Positions 6,699 through 13,662 of a stretch of DNA of 21,648 bases are shown here, piece by piece. This stretch comes from Gammaproteobacteria bacterium (GTDB taxonomy: Bacteria > Pseudomonadota > Gammaproteobacteria > GCA-001735895), in the NCBI GenBank assembly GCA_015494335.1, contig WGBK01000186.1, positions 1-21,648 of the forward strand. Direction: 5' to 3'. The notes below the pieces were generated by a model. That model made no database searches, was not told where the DNA came from, and saw nothing but the letters and a program-made list of their open reading frames with translations. A program made the position numbers and the translations under genes. Each line of letters begins with the position of its first letter. The stretch's first letter is position 1.

Positions 6699-7091
6699 AT
6701 GAGTCTGCAAGATCCCGTATCCGACATGCTGACGCGCATTCGCAATGCGCAGAAGGCCCGCAAGGTCAATGTCTCCATGCCTTCTTCCAAGCAGAAGCTG
6801 GCGATTGCCGAAGTGCTCAAGACCGAGGGCTATATCACCGACTACAGCGTCGAGGGTGATGCCAAGAAGGTCCTGACCATCGAACTGAAGTATTTCCAGG
6901 GCGAGCCCGTGATCGAGGAGATCAAGCGGGTCAGCCGTCCCGGCCTGCGCATCTTCAAGTCCAAGGATGAACTGCCGTCCGTGAACGGTGGCCTTGGCAT
7001 TGCGATCATCTCTACCTCCAAGGGCGTGATGACCGAGAAGCAGGCCCGCGCCAGCGGCAACGGTGGCGAAGTCATCTGTACCGTCGTTTAA
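6699..7091 (+). CDS. rpsH: 30S ribosomal protein S8
   Basis: S8 is a primary 16S rRNA binding protein of the 30S platform. In E. coli it also represses the spc operon by binding the mRNA near rplE. The protein is 130 residues (E. coli 130). The N-terminus SLQDPVSDMLTRIRNAQ and the C-terminal RNA-binding part ISTSKGVMTEKQARASGNGGEVIC are conserved. AAGGAGAG precedes the ATG by about ten bases, a stronger ribosome binding site than most genes in the operon have. Confidence 0.98.
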   Translation: MSLQDPVSDMLTRIRNAQKARKVNVSMPSSKQKLAIAEVLKTEGYITDYSVEGDAKKVLTIELKYFQGEPVIEEIKRVSRPGLRIFKSKDELPSVNGGLGIAIISTSKGVMTEKQARASGNGGEVICTVV

Positions 7092-7101
7092 GGTAAACAA
7101 C

Positions 7102-7635
7102 ATGTCCAGAATTGCGAAACAACCGGTCGAGATGCCCAGTGGCGTGAGCCTCAGCATCGACGGCCAGAATATCAAGGCCAAGGGGCCGAAGGGCGAGATG
7201 TCGATCACCGTGCACGAGGATGTCGTGTTCGAGCAGAACGACAACCTGCTGTCCTTCAAGCCGGCCAACGACAACAAGAACGCGATGGCGATGACCGGCA
7301 CCATGCGCTCGCTGGTCAACAACATTGTCAAGGGCGTGGCCGAAGGCTTCCAGAAGAAGCTACAACTGGTCGGCGTCGGTTATCGTTGCCAGCTCAAGGG
7401 CAAGACCCTGAGCCTGTCGCTGGGCTTCTCGCACCCGATCGAATACGCGATCCCGGAAGGCATTACCATCGAGGTGCCGAGCCAGACCGAAATCGTGATC
7501 AGCGGTTGCGACAAGCAACTGGTTGGCCAGGTGGCCGCCGAGATCCGCGACTACCGTCCGCCCGAGCCGTACAAGGGCAAGGGCGTCAAGTATGCCGATG
7601 AGCAGATCATCCGCAAAGAAGCCAAGAAGAAGTAG
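7102..7635 (+). CDS. rplF: 50S ribosomal protein L6
   Basis: L6 lies near the sarcin-ricin loop and the factor-binding site. It has 177 residues, equal to E. coli, with two repeated alpha/beta domains. The first starts SRIAKQPVEMPSGV and the second contains LQLVGVGYRCQLKGK. The typical end is GQVAAEIRDYRPPEPYKGKG followed by VKYADEQIIRKEAKKK. The ATG at 7102 was chosen over longer in-frame alternatives because the protein then matches the family start exactly and lies 10 bases after the rpsH stop. Confidence 0.98.
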   Translation: MSRIAKQPVEMPSGVSLSIDGQNIKAKGPKGEMSITVHEDVVFEQNDNLLSFKPANDNKNAMAMTGTMRSLVNNIVKGVAEGFQKKLQLVGVGYRCQLKGKTLSLSLGFSHPIEYAIPEGITIEVPSQTEIVISGCDKQLVGQVAAEIRDYRPPEPYKGKGVKYADEQIIRKEAKKK

Positions 7636-7642
7636 GTTGACC

Positions 7643-7996
7643 ATGGACAAGAAAACAGCACGCATCCGTCGTTCCCGCAAGACCCGCGCGAAAATCCGCG
7701 AACTGGGCGTCGATCGACTGACGGTCTACCGTTCGCCGCGTCATACCTATGCCCAGGTGATCTCCGGCGAAACCGGCAAGGTCATCTGCGCCGTTTCCAC
7801 GCTGCACAAGGACGTCAAGGAAGGCCTCAAGTACACCGGCAACATCGAGGCTGCCGTGGCAGTCGGCAAGGCGATTGCCGAGAAGGCCAAGGCGGCCGGC
7901 ATCGAGAGCGTGGCTTTCGATCGTGCCGGTTACAAGTACCATGGCCGCGTCAAGGCGCTGGCGGATGCCGCTCGCGAAGCGGGCCTCAAGTTTTAA
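7643..7996 (+). CDS. rplR: 50S ribosomal protein L18
   Basis: L18 binds 5S rRNA with L5 and brings it into the central protuberance. The product is 117 residues, equal to E. coli. A basic N-terminal tail (DKKTARIRRSRKTRAKIREL) is followed by the conserved core with VYRSPRHTYAQVI, then FDRAGYKYHGRVKALADAAR at the C-terminus. The ATG at 7643 is preceded by AGTAGGTTGACC. The gene sits between rplF and rpsE as expected. Confidence 0.98.
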   Translation: MDKKTARIRRSRKTRAKIRELGVDRLTVYRSPRHTYAQVISGETGKVICAVSTLHKDVKEGLKYTGNIEAAVAVGKAIAEKAKAAGIESVAFDRAGYKYHGRVKALADAAREAGLKF

Positions 7997-8012
7997 TTGA
8001 AGAGATAGCACT

Positions 8013-8513
8013 ATGTCAGATGCTCAAGTTTCGAACGAAGAACTGATCGAAAAGCTGGTCGCCGTCAATCGCGTGGCCAAGGTCGTCAAGGGCGGCCGCC
8101 AGTTCGGCTTCACGGCGCTCACCGTTGTCGGCGATGGCAACGGCCGGGTCGGTTTTGGTTACGGCAAGGCCCGTGAGGTTCCGCTGGCGATCCAGAAGGC
8201 GATGGATCGGGCCCGTTCCAGCATGGTCAATGTCGAAATCACCAATGGCACCCTGCATTACCCGGTCAAGGCCCGCCATGGCGCGGCCAAGGTCTACATG
8301 CAGCCGGCCTCCGACGGTACCGGCGTTATCGCCGGTGGCGCCATGCGCGCCGTGTTCGAGGCCGTGGGCGTGCACAATGTGCTGGCCAAGTGCAACGGTT
8401 CGCGCAACCCGATCAATCTGGTGCGCGCCACCATCAAGGGGCTGCAGGACATGAAGTCGCCGGAAATGATTGCCGCCAAGCGTGGCAAGAGCGTAGAAGA
8501 AATCACGGGTTGA
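8013..8513 (+). CDS. rpsE: 30S ribosomal protein S5
   Basis: S5 contributes to the mRNA entry pore and to decoding fidelity; mutations in its N-terminal loop give spectinomycin resistance in E. coli. It is 166 residues (E. coli 167). A double-stranded RNA-binding-like N-domain contains AVNRVAKVVKGGRQFGFTAL, with the spectinomycin loop VKGGR unchanged from wild type. The second domain has GGAMRAVFEAVGVHNVLAK and ends MIAAKRGKSVEEITG. A small local change is CNGSRNP where E. coli has AYGSTNP. Confidence 0.98.
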   Translation: MSDAQVSNEELIEKLVAVNRVAKVVKGGRQFGFTALTVVGDGNGRVGFGYGKAREVPLAIQKAMDRARSSMVNVEITNGTLHYPVKARHGAAKVYMQPASDGTGVIAGGAMRAVFEAVGVHNVLAKCNGSRNPINLVRATIKGLQDMKSPEMIAAKRGKSVEEITG

Positions 8514-8519
8514 TGAATC

Positions 8520-8711
8520 ATGGCTAAATCAGACAACAAGACGATCAAGGTGACCCTGGTCAAGAGCCTGATCGGCCGCCTGGCCTCGCACAAGGCCTGC
8601 GCTTCCGGTCTTGGCCTGCGTCGCATGCACCAGACGGTGGAGGTTATCGACACCCCTGAGAATCGCGGCATGATCAACAAGATCCAATACATGCTGAGCA
8701 TCGAGGAATAA
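8520..8711 (+). CDS. rpmD: 50S ribosomal protein L30
   Basis: L30 is a small peripheral 50S protein. The product is 63 residues, about four longer than E. coli at the N-terminus (MAKSDNKTIKVTLVKS). The family core is clear: SLIGRLASHKACASGLGLRRM, then VEVIDTPENRGMINKIQYML. The ATG follows the rpsE stop by six bases, with GGTTGATGAATC acting as a weak ribosome binding site, so coupling to rpsE translation is likely. Confidence 0.97.
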   Translation: MAKSDNKTIKVTLVKSLIGRLASHKACASGLGLRRMHQTVEVIDTPENRGMINKIQYMLSIEE

Positions 8712-8714
8712 GTC

Positions 8715-9149
8715 ATGCAACTGAATACTCTGAAGCCCGCAGCGGGTTCGACCAAGGCCGCCAAGCGTGTCGGTCGCGGCATTGGCTCCGGTCTGGGCAA
8801 GACCGGCGGTCGCGGTCACAAGGGCCAGAAGTCCCGCAGCGGCGGCAAACCGATGGTGGGTTTCGAAGGTGGTCAGATGCCGCTGCAGCGTCGCCTGCCC
8901 AAGTTCGGCTTCACTTCCCGCAAGGGCCGTTACTCTGCCGAGGTGCGCCTCGACGAGCTGCACAAGCTCAATGCGGATGTCATCGATCTGCAGGTGCTGA
9001 TCGAGGCCGACGTGGTGCCTGCGCGCACGCGCCAAGCCAAGGTGATCCTGTCCGGTGAGATCGGTCGTGCCGTGACCCTCAAAGGCGTCAAGGCCAGCAA
9101 GGGTGCAAAGGCCGCCATTGAAGCAGCCGGTGGCAAGGTAGAAGACTGA
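8715..9149 (+). CDS. rplO: 50S ribosomal protein L15
   Basis: L15 joins late in 50S assembly and threads a long basic N-terminus into the rRNA core. It has 144 residues, equal to E. coli. The N-terminus MQLNTLKPAAGSTKAAKRVG is followed by a glycine- and arginine-rich segment (GRGIGSGLGKTGGRGHKGQK) and GFEGGQMPLQRRLPKFGF. The stop TGA overlaps the secY start codon (TGATG at 9147-9151), implying coupled translation of L15 and SecY. Confidence 0.98.
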   Translation: MQLNTLKPAAGSTKAAKRVGRGIGSGLGKTGGRGHKGQKSRSGGKPMVGFEGGQMPLQRRLPKFGFTSRKGRYSAEVRLDELHKLNADVIDLQVLIEADVVPARTRQAKVILSGEIGRAVTLKGVKASKGAKAAIEAAGGKVED

Positions 9150-10504
9150 TGGCCAAGCCCGCGGCATCGCAGCTGGCATCCAGCCTCTCCGGCGGTAGCC
9201 TGAGTGAATTGAGGAAGCGTATCTTCTTCCTCATCGGTGCCCTGATCGTGTTCCGTATCGGCACCTTCATCCCGGTGCCCGGAATTGATCTTTCGGTCAT
9301 GGAGCAGATCTTCGACCAGCAGAAGAACGGCATACTGGGCATGTTCAACATGTTTTCCGGTGGCGCACTCAAGCGCATGTCGATCTTCGCTCTTGGTGTC
9401 ATGCCCTATATCTCGGCTTCGATCATCATGCAGTTGATGACGGTTGCAGTGCCCACACTCGAGCAGCTGAAGAAGGAAGGAGAATCCGGCCGGCGGAAGA
9501 TAACCCAGTACACCCGCTACTTCACAGTGGTACTGGCGACCTTCCAGTCCATCGGTATCTCGATGGCACTGCAGGGGCAGAGCAGCGGTGCCGATGCATT
9601 GGTGGTGAACCCGGGATTCAGCTTCGTCTTCACTGCAACCGTGACCCTGGTCACCGGAACCCTGTTCCTGATGTGGCTTGGCGAGCAGGTGACTGAACGC
9701 GGCATCGGCAACGGCATCTCGATGCTGATTTTCGCAGGTATTGTTGCAGGCCTGCCGAATGCCATCGGCGGTACCCTGGAGCTGGTTCGCACGGGTGAAT
9801 TGAATTCGATCATCGTGCTGTTCCTGCTGGTCGGGGTGGTCGCCGTCACCGCCTTCGTCGTCTTCGTCGAGCGAGGTCAGCGCCGCATCACGGTGAACTA
9901 CGCCAAGCGCCAGCAGGGCAACAAGATGTACGCGGCACAGAGCAGCCATCTGCCATTGAAACTGAACATGGCCGGCGTGATTCCGCCGATTTTCGCGTCG
10001 AGCATCATTCTGTTCCCGGCGACCCTTGGCAGCTGGTTTGGACAACAGGAAGGCATGCGCTGGTTACAGGACATCTCGGCCGCGCTGTCCCCCGGACAGC
10101 CGCTGTATGTCATGTTCTATGCGGCGGCGATCATCTTCTTCTGTTTCTTCTATACCGCCCTGGTGTTCAATTCCAAGGAGACGGCCGAGAATCTGAAGAA
10201 GTCCGGTGCCTTCATTCCGGGTATCCGCCCCGGCAAGCAGACTGCGGAATACATCGATGGCGTGCTGTCACGGCTGACCCTGGTGGGTGCCCTGTACATC
10301 ACGGCGGTATCACTGATGCCGGAGTTCCTGATTCTGTTCTGGAATGTTCCGTTTTACTTCGGCGGCACCTCGCTGCTGATCATCGTGGTTGTGGTCATGG
10401 ATTTCATGGCCCAGGTACAGGCGCATCTGATGAGTCATCAGTACGACAGCCTGATGAAGAAGTCCAATTTCAAAGGTTATGGCAATAGCGGCGTGGTTCG
10501 CTAG
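9149..10504 (+). CDS. secY: Protein translocase channel subunit SecY
   Basis: SecY is the pore of the SecYEG translocon in the inner membrane, through which unfolded secretory proteins pass and membrane proteins leave sideways. It is 451 residues (E. coli 443), with ten hydrophobic segments. TM1 spans about residues 25-45 (IGALIVFRIGTFIPVPG). The plug helix follows near 60-75 (GILGMFNMFSGGALKRMS) and TM2 is near 78-100. The cytosolic loop RGQRRITVNYAKRQQGNKMY, which binds SecA and ribosomes, is present, as is IRPGKQTAEYI before TM9. The N-terminus, with PAASQLASSLSGGSLSELRK, looks a little extended. It is encoded within the ribosomal operon, as in most bacteria. Confidence 0.98.
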   Translation: MAKPAASQLASSLSGGSLSELRKRIFFLIGALIVFRIGTFIPVPGIDLSVMEQIFDQQKNGILGMFNMFSGGALKRMSIFALGVMPYISASIIMQLMTVAVPTLEQLKKEGESGRRKITQYTRYFTVVLATFQSIGISMALQGQSSGADALVVNPGFSFVFTATVTLVTGTLFLMWLGEQVTERGIGNGISMLIFAGIVAGLPNAIGGTLELVRTGELNSIIVLFLLVGVVAVTAFVVFVERGQRRITVNYAKRQQGNKMYAAQSSHLPLKLNMAGVIPPIFASSIILFPATLGSWFGQQEGMRWLQDISAALSPGQPLYVMFYAAAIIFFCFFYTALVFNSKETAENLKKSGAFIPGIRPGKQTAEYIDGVLSRLTLVGALYITAVSLMPEFLILFWNVPFYFGGTSLLIIVVVVMDFMAQVQAHLMSHQYDSLMKKSNFKGYGNSGVVR

Positions 10505-10519
10505 GAAACAGGTGTAGAT

Positions 10520-10633
10520 ATGAAAGTCAGAGCTTCCGTCAAGAAAATGTGCAAGAACTGCAAGATCATTCGCCGCAATGGTGCGGTACGCGTGATCTGC
10601 AAGGACCCTCGCCACAAGCAGCGCCAGGGTTGA
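10520..10633 (+). CDS. rpmJ: 50S ribosomal protein L36 (zinc form)
   Basis: L36 is the smallest 50S protein and sits near the factor-binding side. I translated 37 residues beginning MKVRASVKKMCKNCKIIRRN and ending RHKQRQG. It is the zinc-binding C-plus form, with ligands C11, C14, C27 and H32. The ATG at 10520 has AACAGGTG seven to fourteen bases upstream, and the gene lies 15 bases after the secY stop. It is the last gene before the intrinsic terminator, as in the E. coli spc operon. Confidence 0.96.
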   Translation: MKVRASVKKMCKNCKIIRRNGAVRVICKDPRHKQRQG

Positions 10634-10657
10634 TCGTTTTTCAATAGCTAATCAGTA

Positions 10658-10686
10658 TTGATTTCGAAGGGCGCTTCGAGTACTAT
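10658..10686 (+). promoter_or_regulatory. Sigma70 promoter for alpha operon, inside terminator
   Basis: TTGATT at 10658-10663 (4 of 6) and TACTAT at 10681-10686 (4 of 6) are separated by exactly 17 bases. The -10 box lies entirely in the loop of the rpmJ terminator hairpin. After a two-base gap comes GCGCCCTT, a G+C-rich discriminator identical to that of the rplC promoter and placed at the same distance from the -10. The predicted start near 10693 gives an rpsM leader of about 39 bases. Confidence 0.55.
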
Positions 10687-10700
10687 CTGCGCCCTTTTTT
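10667..10700 (+). terminator. Intrinsic terminator after rpmJ
   Basis: AAGGGCGC (10667-10674) pairs perfectly with GCGCCCTT (10689-10696), with a 14-base loop and a T-run at 10695-10700. It ends the rplC-rpmJ unit 34 bases after the rpmJ stop. The loop is longer than usual, and it contains the -10 box of the alpha-operon promoter. Confidence 0.8.
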
Positions 10701-10731
10701 AATCAGTCCCAGTTCAGGAGATTTCGTTTTT

Positions 10732-11088
10732 ATGGCTCGTATTGCAGGTGTAATTGTACCGGATAACAAGCATGCGGTGATTGCCCTTCAGTCCATCTAT
10801 GGTATTGGCAAGACGCGTTCCCAGCAGATTTGCCAGGCTGCCGGCATCGATCCGGCCACCAAGATCCGTGAACTGACTGAAGACCAGATCGACAAGATTC
10901 GCAACCTCGTGCAGAACTTCACTGTCGAAGGCGATCTGCGTCGTGAGATTTCCATGAACATCAAGCGACTGATGGACCTCGGAACGAACCGCGGTATCCG
11001 CCACCGTCGCGGCCTGCCGGTTCGCGGCCAGCGCACCAAGACCAACGCGCGCACGCGCAAGGGTCCCCGTCGTCCGATCAAGAGATAA
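10732..11088 (+). CDS. rpsM: 30S ribosomal protein S13
   Basis: S13 lies in the 30S head, forms bridges to L5 and contacts P-site tRNA through its basic tail. It is 118 residues (E. coli 118). It begins ARIAGVIVPDNKHAVIALQ, contains the helix-hairpin-helix segment SIYGIGKTRSQQICQAAGI, and ends GLPVRGQRTKTNARTRKGPR. AGGAG at 10716-10720 lies 11 bases before the ATG, a somewhat long spacing. It is the first gene of the alpha operon, just after the terminator-promoter overlap. In E. coli, S4 represses this operon at a leader pseudoknot overlapping the rpsM start; the leader here looks too short for the same structure. Confidence 0.98.
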   Translation: MARIAGVIVPDNKHAVIALQSIYGIGKTRSQQICQAAGIDPATKIRELTEDQIDKIRNLVQNFTVEGDLRREISMNIKRLMDLGTNRGIRHRRGLPVRGQRTKTNARTRKGPRRPIKR

Positions 11089-11100
11089 GCGAGTACTATT

Positions 11101-11487
11101 ATGGCTGCTGACAAACGCTCCAAGAAGAAGGTCAAGCGCAATGTGTCCGACGGTGTCGCTCACATCCACGCCACCTTCAACAACACCATCATTACCATTA
11201 CCGACCGCCAGGGCAATGCCCTGACCTGGGCGACCTCCGGTGGCTCCGGCTTCCGCGGCTCGCGCAAATCCACGCCCTTTGCCGCACAGGTTGCCGCCGA
11301 GCGCGCCGGTCTCGCGGCTCAGGAAATGGGCATGAAGAACCTCGAAGTCATGGTCAAGGGTCCGGGGCCGGGCCGCGATTCCGCCATTCGCGCGCTGAAC
11401 GCGATTGGCTTGAAGATTTCGCGCATCGATGATGTAACCCCGATTCCCCACAATGGCTGCCGTCCTCCGAAGAAGCGACGGGTATAG
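11101..11487 (+). CDS. rpsK: 30S ribosomal protein S11
   Basis: S11 lies on the 30S platform near the E-site codon and the Shine-Dalgarno helix. The product has 128 residues (E. coli 129). Typical segments are DGVAHIHATFNNTIITITDR, GFRGSRKSTPFAAQVAAERA and the C-terminus DVTPIPHNGCRPPKKRRV. It starts 12 bases after the rpsM stop; the upstream GCGAGTACTATT holds only a weak ribosome binding site, so coupling to rpsM translation is plausible. Confidence 0.98.
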   Translation: MAADKRSKKKVKRNVSDGVAHIHATFNNTIITITDRQGNALTWATSGGSGFRGSRKSTPFAAQVAAERAGLAAQEMGMKNLEVMVKGPGPGRDSAIRALNAIGLKISRIDDVTPIPHNGCRPPKKRRV

Positions 11488-11502
11488 GCTGGAGACAGAG
11501 AC

Positions 11503-12129
11503 ATGGCAAGATATATTGGACCCAAATGCAAGCTGATGCGTCGCGAGGGGACCGACCTCGGTCTCAAGTCCGCGCGTCGTTCCATCGATACCAAGTGCAA
11601 GCTGGACCAGCCGCCGGGCATGCATGGCGCCAATGTGCGTCGTCCCCGCCTGTCCGATTATGGCCTGCAGCTGCGCGAGAAGCAGAAGCTGCGCCGTACC
11701 TATGGCGTACTCGAGAAGCAGTTCCGCAACTACTACAAGGAAGCCTCTCGCCTGAAGGGTTCCACCGGCGAAAACCTTCTGCAACTGCTGGAATCGCGTC
11801 TTGACAATGTGGTCTACCGCATGGGCTTCGGTTCCACCCGTGCCGAAGCACGCCAGCTCGTCAGTCACAAGGCGATCCTGGTCAACGGCAAGGTCGTGAA
11901 CATTCCGTCCTACCAGGTGCAGCCTTCCGATGTGGTTTCCGTTCGCGAGAAGGCACGCAAGCAGGTCCGCATCGCCGAGGCGCTGGCATTGGCCGAGCAG
12001 GGCGGATTCCCGGACTGGATCGATGTCAATCCGAGCAAGTTCGAGGGTACCTTCAAGGCCCTGCCGATGCGCTCCGAACTGCCGGCCGATATCAACGAAT
12101 CGCTGGTTGTGGAACTGTACTCCAAGTAA
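11503..12129 (+). CDS. rpsD: 30S ribosomal protein S4
   Basis: S4 starts assembly of the 30S body and lies at the mRNA entry pore. In E. coli it represses the alpha operon. It is 208 residues (E. coli 206). The N-terminal domain has ARYIGPKCKLMRREGTDLGL and SIDTKCKLDQPPGMHGA, without a full zinc-binding cysteine set. The central S4 RNA-binding domain contains RLDNVVYRMGFGSTRAEARQ and HKAILVNGKVVNIPSYQV. The end DINESLVVELYSK matches the family. GGAGACAGAGAC precedes the ATG. Confidence 0.98.
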   Translation: MARYIGPKCKLMRREGTDLGLKSARRSIDTKCKLDQPPGMHGANVRRPRLSDYGLQLREKQKLRRTYGVLEKQFRNYYKEASRLKGSTGENLLQLLESRLDNVVYRMGFGSTRAEARQLVSHKAILVNGKVVNIPSYQVQPSDVVSVREKARKQVRIAEALALAEQGGFPDWIDVNPSKFEGTFKALPMRSELPADINESLVVELYSK

Positions 12130-12157
12130 TCAACGCCAAATAATCGACGGACTCCCT

Positions 12158-13159
12158 ATGTCATCAAAAACACTGCCCGATTTGCTCAAGCCGAGAAATG
12201 TGAAGGTCGAGGAGCAGGAAACCTACCACGCCAAGATCTCGATCGAGCCGCTGGAGCGTGGTTTCGGCCATACCCTGGGCAATGCCCTGCGCCGTATCCT
12301 GCTGTCCTCCGTTCCCGGGTGCGCCATCGTCGACATCAAGATCGAAGGTGTGCTGCACGAGTACACCACTATCGATGGGGTGCAGGAGGATGTCATCGAC
12401 ATCATGCTCAACCTCAAGGGCGTGGGCATTACCATGCACAACCGGGACGAGGCGCATCTGACCCTGAGCAAGAAGGGACCGGGCGTGGTAACGGCGGGCG
12501 ATATCCAGCTCGATCACGACATCGAGATCGTCGATCCCGACTATGTCATCTGTCACCTGAACAAGGACATCGAGTTCAGCGTCGACCTGCATGTGGTCAA
12601 GGGCCGAGGCTACCAGCCGGCCAACCAGCGCGCACTGTCCGACGAGGAAACCGCTCTCGGTCGTCTGCAACTGGATGCCTCCTTCTCGCCGATCACCAAG
12701 GTAGCCTACTCGGTGGAGACCGCGCGAGTCGAGCAGCGGACCAATCTGGACAAGCTGGTGATCGATATCGAGACCAACGGCAGTGTCGATCCCGAGGAAG
12801 CCATTCGAATTGCCGGCAGCATCCTCAAGGATCAGCTCTCCGTATTCGTCAATCTCGAGGGTTCCGAGGAAGAGGTTCAGGAAGAGCCAGAGTCCATGAT
12901 CGATCCGATCCTGCTGCGCCCGGTGGACGACCTGGAACTCACGGTGCGCTCCGCCAACTGTCTGAAGGCCGAGAACATCTATTACATCGGCGACCTGATT
13001 CAGCGCACCGAGGTCGAGCTGCTGAAAACGCCGAACCTGGGCAAGAAGTCGCTGACCGAGATCAAGGACGTGCTGGCCTCCTATGGACTGTCTCTGGGCA
13101 TGCGCCTGGAAGACTGGCCGCCGCCCAGCATCGAGAACGACAGCAAGCTGGCAAGCTGA
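12158..13159 (+). CDS. rpoA: RNA polymerase alpha subunit
   Basis: Alpha dimerises to start RNA polymerase assembly, and its C-terminal domain binds UP elements and activators. The product is 333 residues (E. coli 329). The N-terminal domain has LERGFGHTLGNALRRILLSS. A linker rich in E (EGSEEEVQEEPES) leads to the C-terminal domain with DDLELTVRSANCLKAENIYY and TPNLGKKSLTEIKDVLAS. R264 corresponds to E. coli R265, the main DNA-contact residue. The tail PPPSIENDSKLAS is a few residues longer than in E. coli. The ribosome binding site before the ATG at 12158 is weak (GACGGACTCCCT). Confidence 0.98.
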   Translation: MSSKTLPDLLKPRNVKVEEQETYHAKISIEPLERGFGHTLGNALRRILLSSVPGCAIVDIKIEGVLHEYTTIDGVQEDVIDIMLNLKGVGITMHNRDEAHLTLSKKGPGVVTAGDIQLDHDIEIVDPDYVICHLNKDIEFSVDLHVVKGRGYQPANQRALSDEETALGRLQLDASFSPITKVAYSVETARVEQRTNLDKLVIDIETNGSVDPEEAIRIAGSILKDQLSVFVNLEGSEEEVQEEPESMIDPILLRPVDDLELTVRSANCLKAENIYYIGDLIQRTEVELLKTPNLGKKSLTEIKDVLASYGLSLGMRLEDWPPPSIENDSKLAS

Positions 13160-13208
13160 GCCAAGGCACAGCCCCTAGTACAAAAGATTCAATTCGAGGT
13201 TATCTATC

Positions 13209-13574
13209 ATGCGTCATCGCAAGAGCGGTCGTAAGCTCAATCGTAATTCCGCGCATCGCAAGGCGATGTTCAAGAACATGGCGGCTTCCCTGTTCCGTCA
13301 TGAAGTCATCAAGACCACCCTGCCCAAGGCCAAGGAACTGCGTCGGGTTGCCGAACCACTGATTACCCTGGCCAAGGAAGACAGTGTGGCCAACCGTCGC
13401 CTAGCCTTCGCTCGTCTGCGCGACAAGGAGATGGTCGGCAAGCTGTTCTCCGATCTGGCACCCCGTTACAAGGAGCGCCCGGGCGGTTACATGCGCATCC
13501 TGAAATGCGGCTACCGTACCGGTGACAAGGCGCCGATGGCCTATGTCGAGCTGGTTGATCGCCCGATCGAATAG
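13209..13574 (+). CDS. rplQ: 50S ribosomal protein L17
   Basis: L17 lies at the tunnel exit side of the 50S subunit. It has 121 residues (E. coli 127) and shows MRHRKSGRKLNRNSAHRKAM at the start. RHEVIKTTLPKAKELRRVAE and PRYKERPGGYMRILKCGYR follow. GAGGT at 13196-13200 lies eight bases before the ATG. The 49-base gap after rpoA shows no terminator. It is the last gene of the alpha operon and is followed by a strong hairpin terminator. Confidence 0.98.
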   Translation: MRHRKSGRKLNRNSAHRKAMFKNMAASLFRHEVIKTTLPKAKELRRVAEPLITLAKEDSVANRRLAFARLRDKEMVGKLFSDLAPRYKERPGGYMRILKCGYRTGDKAPMAYVELVDRPIE

Positions 13575-13598
13575 ATCGTCGCGCGACCAAGAAAATCA

Positions 13599-13632
13599 AA
13601 AAGGGCCGGTCTCGAAAGAGACCGGCCCTTTT
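13599..13632. terminator. Bidirectional terminator between rplQ and manB
   Basis: A 15-bp perfect stem: AAAAGGGCCGGTCTC (13599-13613) pairs with GAGACCGGCCCTTTT (13618-13632) around a GAAA tetraloop (13614-13617). A-rich sequence on the left and T-rich on the right give both strands a U-tract after the hairpin. It can therefore stop the alpha operon from the left and manB from the right. It is the strongest terminator in the window. Confidence 0.9.
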
Positions 13633-13662
13633 GCATTGCGGTGTCGGGAGGAATGGTTCCTC

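Noticed and set aside
8930..10045. 371-codon open frame antisense to rplO and secY
   Set aside because: It lies opposite well-identified genes, has low-complexity histidine- and glutamine-rich composition typical of antisense frames in GC-rich DNA, and matches no family I recognise.
12319..13362. 347-codon frame overlapping rpoA and rplQ
   Set aside because: It is a shifted frame of rpoA with skewed arginine- and histidine-rich composition; rpoA itself is intact.
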